From assembly GCA_964452115.1 (NCBI GenBank), contig CAYVKY010000074.1:1-11027 (forward strand): 11,027 bases of DNA, given 5' to 3'. The notes beneath the pieces are model-generated. The model searched no databases. It had not been told where the DNA came from and was given only the letters and a program-made list of their open reading frames with translations. Made by a program: the position numbers and the translations under genes. This DNA comes from CAYVKY01 sp964452115. Its GTDB lineage: Bacteria; Bacteroidota; Ignavibacteria; Tepidaquicellales; Tepidaquicellaceae. Positions 6,644-11,027 of this stretch are shown in pieces. Position 1 is the stretch's first letter. Each line of letters begins with the position of its first letter.

Positions 6644-7444
6644 TTAATCCTTCGGGTCACCGTAATAATATTCTATCCCTGTCTCTTCGAGGAACGAAAG
6701 AATGACATCAATCATATAATTTATTCTTTCGCTAAGATTCAGCGTTCTGAGAGTCTCACACGTGTATGATGGTATTTTTAGTTTCTCAATGATATTATCC
6801 ATAGAATGATTCGGCTTGTAAGGAAAATATTGAATTCTGAAATGCTTTGTTGAATCGGCAATATATGAATTCATTCTGTCACGTGCATTTATCAGATAAT
6901 CGGAAAATGTTTCGCTGTTTGTAATAAGTGTCTGTCCGAACGACATATCGTTTTTCCGTTCATAATATTTTTCATCAAATTTTGTCCAGGCTTCGTGAAG
7001 GTTAATTACAACGTCAGGTTCGAGTTCTTTTACAAGTTCCATGAAGTCATACGCAAGACTGTCCTCATAATGCGGGCCGTCTTTTTTTCCCGGAAAAACC
7101 TGATTCAAATCGATATTCACTCCTCTGGTATTTTTCATCACGGCCTGAATGTTTACCGCTGGCACGAGTATCACCGTGCCTTCAATCAGTTGCAGATATT
7201 GCAGTATGCTGTCGCAGGCATACATGCCCGCAATTTCATCGCCGTGAATACCCGCATCAATCATGATTCTCGGGTGTTTTTTCTTTGCTTTCAAAATGTA
7301 AAAGGGAGTCTGGTAGGATGTGCCTTCGCCTAAGTAAGAATAAGAAATTGTGAAACTGCTGTTTCTTTTCGGTGCCGACTGTGCGAACACATCGCCCGAA
7401 ATAAACACTGTTAATAAAACTAAAACATAAAAATATTTTGTCAT
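6644..7444 (-). CDS. secreted M14-type zinc carboxypeptidase / AspA-AstE-like deacylase
   Basis: This 266-residue protein begins with a likely Sec signal peptide (hydrophobic 5-16, cleavage after VFA at about 21), so it acts in the periplasm or outside. The mature part resembles the M14 metallopeptidase superfamily, in particular the succinylglutamate desuccinylase/aspartoacylase branch. Zinc ligands are visible as His67 and Glu70 (GIHGDE, 65-70) and His150 (INLHE). NIDLNQVFPG at 110-119 matches the substrate-carboxylate-binding DLN..FPG stretch, and Glu230 in TCETLR is the probable catalytic glutamate. The family removes a C-terminal residue or an acyl group from an amino acid; which of these applies is undecided. 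Export is unusual for the cytoplasmic AstE/AspA enzymes and favours a peptide or cell-wall fragment substrate. The ATG lies just 9 bases after the U-tract of the upstream gene's terminator. Confidence 0.85.
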   Translation of the reverse strand: MTKYFYVLVLLTVFISGDVFAQSAPKRNSSFTISYSYLGEGTSYQTPFYILKAKKKHPRIMIDAGIHGDEIAGMYACDSILQYLQLIEGTVILVPAVNIQAVMKNTRGVNIDLNQVFPGKKDGPHYEDSLAYDFMELVKELEPDVVINLHEAWTKFDEKYYERKNDMSFGQTLITNSETFSDYLINARDRMNSYIADSTKHFRIQYFPYKPNHSMDNIIEKLKIPSYTCETLRTLNLSERINYMIDVILSFLEETGIEYYYGDPKD

Positions 7445-7453
7445 CGGAATAAT

Positions 7454-7494
7454 AAAAAAAAGAGCCGTCTTACCCTTTTGTAAAACGGCTCTTT
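7454..7494 (-). terminator. rho-independent terminator of the Asp-box T9SS gene
   Basis: AAAGAGCCGT at 7459-7468 pairs with ACGGCTCTTT at 7485-7494 (10 bp). After one mismatch the stem continues with TTAC/GTAA, leaving the loop CCTTTT. On the minus strand the stem is followed by eight U residues (7461-7454). It begins 10 bases after the stop of the 664-residue gene. It also lies only 9 bases upstream of the M14 start codon, so any transcript reaching M14 from upstream must read through or start inside it. Confidence 0.85.
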
Positions 7495-7504
7495 GATTTT
7501 AAAT

Positions 7505-9499
7505 TTATTTTGTCAAAACCATCTTCTTTATATCAGTAAAGTAAGGTGTTTCAAGTTTGTAATAATAAAGTCCGCTGGCAAGTTTACCTGCATTAAAAAT
7601 GAATTCGTGTTTTCCTGCTGTCTGATTTGCAATATCATAATGTGTGATTACCTGACCTAATGTGTTATATATCGTCATCTTCACGCTTGATGCTTTTGCC
7701 AGATTATAAATAATCTTGGTTACTGGATTAAACGGATTCGGATAGTTTTGCTGCAGTTCATATCCGTTCACGATTTCAGAGTTGTTATTTACGCCTGTAA
7801 TATTTACAACATTGATTATGGATGTTCTTTTATGAATAGGCGTGCCGTTCGGACCTGCTGCTGTTACATTAAGAGTATAAGTGCCGAGTGTAACAGGTGT
7901 GCTGCCCGTTGCAACCTTTATTCTTACATATCCCGGATATGATGTAAGTTTGTTACCCGAAGGATATGTAATCGTAAACGTACCCGATGCAGGTGTTGGA
8001 GTAATTTCGGCAGAAACAATTACAGTATCGGTATATGACTTCACACTTGGCACAACCATAAATATCGAAGTAGTATCATTCGTAGTTACAAGGCTGTCAG
8101 CAGCCGGATTTATCCTCATCCCGAAATCAGGATAGTATGCCACATACGAGCCGAAATTTCCGTTTCTGAAATCTGACCAGGCAAGCATAGACACTTTTCC
8201 GTTCGAAGCCATTCCGTTGTAATCGCCTTCATAAGCGGGTGTTCCGCCGCCGCCGCAGGTTGTACAGTTGATTTTAAATTTTGCATTTGAAATTCTCTGA
8301 TTCGGAGCAAATGTTGCACCGCCGTCAGTTGACATTGTTGCATACACATAGCAGCTGTCTGATGTCGGCACATCACGTGTGTCAAGCCACTGGAAATATA
8401 AATTTCCGTTATTATTATCGCAGTAAACGTATGGCAGCCACTGGTGATTTGATGTAGAATTTGCATCATCATTCACTTTAATAGGGCTTGACCAGGATGA
8501 GCCCTGATCTGTAGAATACCGTAAAAATACATCAGGTTTATTTCCTGAACCCGCCGGGTCATTTGTAGCATACACTAAATAAAGGCGTCCTCTGTTTGGT
8601 CCGTTGCTATTATCACAAGCAATAAAAGGATACGGCCTTGTGCGCATATTTGATACTGAATGACGGCTTCCTGACCAGGTGCCTACATATCCTGCAAAAC
8701 TTTGCGATGATTTCATTGAAAATGTTGAACCTCCATCAGTCGAACAGAAGAAATTATAAACTACCGAATACGCAGTTGAACCAGTATTGGTTACAACATA
8801 AACGCATCCGCCCGGAACATCGCCGCCGATGACGTTCGGTCCGACGGCAACTGTCATTCCCGGATATGTATTTGTTGATGAAAAAACGGTCGAAAATGTT
8901 GTTCCGCCGTCTGTACTTCTCTTCACATTACCCGGGGTGATTGTTGTGTAAATGTTATTTGCATAAGGTCCGTTTGACAAGTCAATTGCAAACCAGTTTT
9001 TATCATTTCCTGTATTATCGCTAAGGATTGTCCAGCTTGCACCGGTATTTGTTGACTTAGCCATTTTTGTACCTGTCGGAGAGCCGTAAAGCTGCTCTAT
9101 GTATGCATATCCGAGTTTATCAAAACCTGTTACCGGATCGCCAACCATTGAAGCACCCCATGTGGGGCTCATTGATGTCCAGTCATATCCGTTTACTGTC
9201 ATATAAGCGTGAACACCCATTGAAGATGATGTCACATTATATGCACAAAGAAAATTTTTGGGGTCTAAAGGGTTTACCGATATATGCACCTCTGCAAAAT
9301 CCACACCGAGATTGTAATTGTCGTAATCGTTTATAGTTACGACGGAAAATGGTGAGAATAAAAACGGTGCATTATTATAATTATCTTTTGGGACTCTATC
9401 CTGGTTCGGATTATCCTGCGCGAAATTTATTCCCGCGGCAAATATTAAAACCATTAATGTAGTCCCGAAAAATTTTGTGAGGAGTGAATTTTTATTCAT
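7505..9499 (-). CDS. secreted Asp-box (BNR/sialidase-like) protein with T9SS sorting domain
   Basis: This 664-residue protein has a signal peptide (MNKNSLLTKFFGTTLMVLIF..., cleavage near residue 27 at NFA-Q). A beta-propeller-like region follows, with Asp-box repeats at 149-156 (STNTGASW), 195-202 (STDGGTTF), 253-260 (STDGGSTF), 329-336 (STDQGSSW) and 390-397 (STDGGATF). An Ig-like region rich in Thr/Val (about 470-568) leads to a type A T9SS C-terminal domain (about 579-664) with QQNYPNPFNPVT and LASGLYYYKL. From family knowledge, such proteins cross the outer membrane by T9SS and are released or anchored at the surface. The catalytic set of true sialidases is not evident, so enzymatic activity should not be assumed. 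A Cys-rich CTTCGGGG stretch at 412-419 precedes an EGDYNG motif. It ends in a strong terminator. Confidence 0.9.
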   Translation of the reverse strand: MNKNSLLTKFFGTTLMVLIFAAGINFAQDNPNQDRVPKDNYNNAPFLFSPFSVVTINDYDNYNLGVDFAEVHISVNPLDPKNFLCAYNVTSSSMGVHAYMTVNGYDWTSMSPTWGASMVGDPVTGFDKLGYAYIEQLYGSPTGTKMAKSTNTGASWTILSDNTGNDKNWFAIDLSNGPYANNIYTTITPGNVKRSTDGGTTFSTVFSSTNTYPGMTVAVGPNVIGGDVPGGCVYVVTNTGSTAYSVVYNFFCSTDGGSTFSMKSSQSFAGYVGTWSGSRHSVSNMRTRPYPFIACDNSNGPNRGRLYLVYATNDPAGSGNKPDVFLRYSTDQGSSWSSPIKVNDDANSTSNHQWLPYVYCDNNNGNLYFQWLDTRDVPTSDSCYVYATMSTDGGATFAPNQRISNAKFKINCTTCGGGGTPAYEGDYNGMASNGKVSMLAWSDFRNGNFGSYVAYYPDFGMRINPAADSLVTTNDTTSIFMVVPSVKSYTDTVIVSAEITPTPASGTFTITYPSGNKLTSYPGYVRIKVATGSTPVTLGTYTLNVTAAGPNGTPIHKRTSIINVVNITGVNNNSEIVNGYELQQNYPNPFNPVTKIIYNLAKASSVKMTIYNTLGQVITHYDIANQTAGKHEFIFNAGKLASGLYYYKLETPYFTDIKKMVLTK
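8309..9055 (-). repeat. five Asp-box motifs within the 664-residue T9SS protein
   Basis: Five copies of S-T-[DN]-x-G-x-[ST]-[FW] are encoded with start-to-start distances of 46, 58, 76 and 61 residues. In Asp-box proteins this motif sits in the turn between outer strands of successive beta-propeller blades. The uneven spacing indicates blade insertions. Four copies keep the Asp; the first has Asn. Confidence 0.75.
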
Positions 9500-9562
9500 T
9501 TCTTACTACATTAAAATTATATAATTTAATAAATAATATATCATTATTTATTTTTAAAAAAA

Positions 9563-9602
9563 ACTGAATTAACAGTACATTTATTCACCTGTACTGAATT
9601 AA
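9563..9602. repeat. direct repeat plus inverted repeat between divergent genes
   Basis: ACTGAATTAA occurs at 9563-9572 and again at 9593-9602, 30 bases start to start. Overlapping these, CAGTAC (9573-9578) and GTACTG (9591-9596) form an inverted repeat with a 12-base spacer. They lie in the 186-base gap between the divergent T9SS gene (-) and GRAM-like gene (+), where promoters for both must lie. The spacing of about three helical turns would suit a regulator binding one face of the DNA, but this is inference. A palindromic AATTATATAATT nearby offers a -10-like TATAAT on both strands. Confidence 0.45.
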
Positions 9603-9685
9603 TTTCTTTAATTTTCATTCATTTTATTATATATTTCATATGTTGTCTGATTTAACCATTCTTATTAAAATCATAAATCAATCAT

Positions 9686-10039
9686 ATGCAAAAATTTGAA
9701 TATGAAACAGGAGAAGTAGAAATCGGAAACTGGACTTTACTGTATGAGCCGCCGGGCGGTGGACATTTTAACGGAAAGTTATATGTTACAAATGAAAAAT
9801 TATATTACGATTCAAAATTCAATATCTCACTTGCGGGTATAATTGAAACTTCGCTTTTTAAAAAAACTAATAAGGAAGGTTATATCTTAATTCCAAAATC
9901 CAGAATTAAATCCGTAATTCCTCAGAAAAGCATGTTCAAGAAAAAAATACTTATTGAACTTGATAACGGTGAGATGCATACTTTTGATTACGGTATGCTA
10001 AACATTGACAAAATTGTTGATGCAATAAACAGTCAATAA
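9686..10039 (+). CDS. GRAM/PH-like single-domain protein
   Basis: This 117-residue soluble protein lacks a signal peptide or membrane segment. Alternating beta-rich stretches fit a GRAM/PH-type fold: a PPGGGHFNGKLYVTNEKLYY opening (22-41), where a strand-turn-strand with LYVTNEKLYY is typical of GRAM domains. Later come ILIPKSRIKSV (67-77), a KKKILIELDNGEMHTFDYG strand pair (86-103), and a C-terminal helix NIDKIVDAIN. Bacterial GRAM-like proteins of this size are poorly characterised; lipid or protein binding at the membrane is known for eukaryotic relatives but cannot be assumed here. The ATG at 9686 has no Shine-Dalgarno sequence. It is the only + strand gene in the right half, divergent from one T9SS gene and convergent with the other, so it is probably monocistronic. 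Confidence 0.75.
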   Translation: MQKFEYETGEVEIGNWTLLYEPPGGGHFNGKLYVTNEKLYYDSKFNISLAGIIETSLFKKTNKEGYILIPKSRIKSVIPQKSMFKKKILIELDNGEMHTFDYGMLNIDKIVDAINSQ

Positions 10040-10073
10040 AAAAGACGGATCAACATTCCGTCAATCCGTCTTT
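10038..10073. terminator. shared bidirectional terminator hairpin between convergent genes
   Basis: AAAGACGGAT at 10041-10050 pairs perfectly with ATCCGTCTTT at 10064-10073 around a 13-base loop. On the minus strand it is followed by six U residues (from the A-run 10038-10043); on the plus strand by a short U-run inside the stem end. It begins directly after the GRAM-like gene's stop and 19 bases after the stop of the minus-strand T9SS gene. The loop holds a second CCGTC copy (10058-10062) that could pair instead with GACGG (10044-10048). Confidence 0.75.
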
Positions 10074-10092
10074 ATCTAAAATAAATAATATA

Positions 10093-11027
10093 CTATTTAA
10101 GGAGAATCATCTTCTTCGTATCCGTGAATTCATTTGACGTTAATTTATAGAAATATACACCGCTTCTGAGTGTGGAAGCATCAAAATTTATATTGTACTT
10201 TCCTGCCTGCATCACACCATCCTTTATTACAGAAACTTCCCTTCCAAGCAAATCAAATACCGAAAGTTTTACTTTTGTAGTTTTTGCAATATTGAAACTG
10301 ATATTTGTTTCCGGATTGAAAGGATTCGGATAATTCTGATTCAGACTGAAAGAATTGGGAATTTCACCTGTCGGCTCAATTATTCCGACTAAGTTGTCAA
10401 CAAGTTTATAAACAAAACCGGCTGAATTTACACAATAAGCATATACTGTGTTTCCGGATTTATATAAGTCCATACTTGTAACGCCCGATGTAGCAGGCAT
10501 TGTCAACGTTGTCCAGTTTGCACCGTTGTTTGTTGATTTCAGACACACTGTAGCAGTTGTCGAAGACGAAATCATATAGCAAACATCGGTACCGGGCACA
10601 AATTTCATTGATGTATAACCTGAAGTAACCGTGCTCGGAATAGTTTGTGAAGCCCAAGGAACACCGCCGTTAGTGGTTCTGGATATAGTGGTGCTGAGAG
10701 CATCATCACCTGCTATACCATATAGTTTATTTGTATTGAATGCAAGTCCTGCAACAAAACCGGCAGTTCCTGTCAGCCCTGTTAAAGTCTGTACTGTCCA
10801 GTTAGCACCTCCGTTTGTAGTAAGATAGCATCTGGCAGGTGAGGAGTTAAGTCCGAATGCATAAAAATTCGAGTCAATACAAACAATGGAATTTTGAGCA
10901 GAAGCCGAACCTGTTGACGGTGGGTTTTGCACAACCCAGTTAAGTCCTCCGTTTACAGTTTTAGCGATATAGTAGGCACCGCCTGATGTCGGTGGGTCGC
11001 TTTCAATGATACCAACCTGAGGATTGG
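10093..11027 (-). CDS. T9SS-sorted propeller-repeat protein (5' truncated at window edge)
   Basis: The frame is open from the right edge to a TAA stop, giving 310 visible residues; a GTG at 10932 is internal, since the reading frame and the repeat pattern continue upstream of it. Visible residues 23-30, 69-76, 117-124 and 164-171 carry a repeated T-x-N-G-G-x-x-W-like motif about 47 residues apart, as in Ycf48/HCF136-like or BNR-like beta-propellers. A linker (about 212-225, VGIIEPTGEIPNSF) leads to a type A T9SS sorting domain with LNQNYPNPFNPETN, LLGREVSVI and SGVYFYKLTS, ending KKMILLK. The N-terminus and presumed signal peptide lie outside. It is probably an exported surface or extracellular protein. 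No catalytic residues are recognisable. Its sorting domain is of the same class as that of the 664-residue protein, so both would use the same secretion system. Confidence 0.88.
   Translation of the reverse strand, partial: NPQVGIIESDPPTSGGAYYIAKTVNGGLNWVVQNPPSTGSASAQNSIVCIDSNFYAFGLNSSPARCYLTTNGGANWTVQTLTGLTGTAGFVAGLAFNTNKLYGIAGDDALSTTISRTTNGGVPWASQTIPSTVTSGYTSMKFVPGTDVCYMISSSTTATVCLKSTNNGANWTTLTMPATSGVTSMDLYKSGNTVYAYCVNSAGFVYKLVDNLVGIIEPTGEIPNSFSLNQNYPNPFNPETNISFNIAKTTKVKLSVFDLLGREVSVIKDGVMQAGKYNINFDASTLRSGVYFYKLTSNEFTDTKKMILLK
10513..10959 (-). repeat. four ~47-residue tandem repeats in the partial T9SS protein
   Basis: TVNGGLNW, TTNGGANW, TTNGGVPW and STNNGANW are encoded with start-to-start distances of 46, 48 and 47 residues (about 141 bases). 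The regular period suggests one propeller blade per repeat, and the array probably continues beyond the right edge. The DNA copies have diverged, so slippage-driven copy-number change looks unlikely at present. Confidence 0.75.

Noticed and set aside
8116..8472. Second minus-strand frame within the Asp-box gene
   Set aside because: It is an out-of-frame overlap with a gene supported by signal peptide, Asp boxes and sorting domain.
10930..10932. GTG as the start of the right-edge T9SS protein
   Set aside because: The frame stays open to the window edge and a repeat motif (TVNGGLNW) lies upstream of it.

Overview
The window looks like a chromosomal segment from a member of the Bacteroidota/Chlorobi-Ignavibacteria lineage. 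The best evidence is two secreted proteins ending in a type IX secretion (T9SS) sorting domain with the QNYPNPFNP motif, which is especially typical of Ignavibacteria and relatives. Intergenic DNA is AT-rich and Shine-Dalgarno sequences are almost absent, which also fits. The lineage call is inference from protein style, not from a marker gene.

Left part (1-3533, + strand). A tight glycan cassette comes first: the C-terminal end of a large glycosyltransferase-type protein, a GH130 mannoside phosphorylase/hydrolase, and a GT4 glycosyltransferase whose start codon overlaps the GH130 stop. After a gap of about 100 bases comes a two-gene unit, a short-chain dehydrogenase and a nitroreductase joined by an ATGA overlap.

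Middle part (3537-7444, - strand). Converging on the nitroreductase with only 3 bases between stops is a membrane-anchored RsbU/SpoIIE-type serine phosphatase. It starts 19 bases after a tRNA-Arg(ACG) gene and probably shares its transcript. Further right are a 61-residue tail-anchored protein, a 14-TM DHA2-type MFS exporter and a secreted M14/AspA-like zinc carboxypeptidase or deacylase.

Right part (7445-11027). A secreted 664-residue Asp-box (BNR) protein with a T9SS tail (-) ends in a strong rho-independent terminator lying just ahead of the M14 gene. Divergent from it is a single-domain GRAM/PH-like protein (+). This converges through a shared hairpin on a second T9SS protein (-), cut by the window edge, which carries four TxNGGxxW-like repeats spaced about 47 residues apart.

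No transposase, CRISPR array, toxin-antitoxin pair or recognisable defence system is visible, and no gene appears broken. I do not see a clearly new multi-gene system. The items most worth checking are the glycan cassette, the tRNA-phosphatase arrangement, the terminator squeezed between two genes, and the two small proteins without an assigned role. No gene-free stretch exceeds 300 bases; the longest gaps (about 185 bases, at 5021-5205 and 9500-9685) are AT-rich and hold only short repeats.
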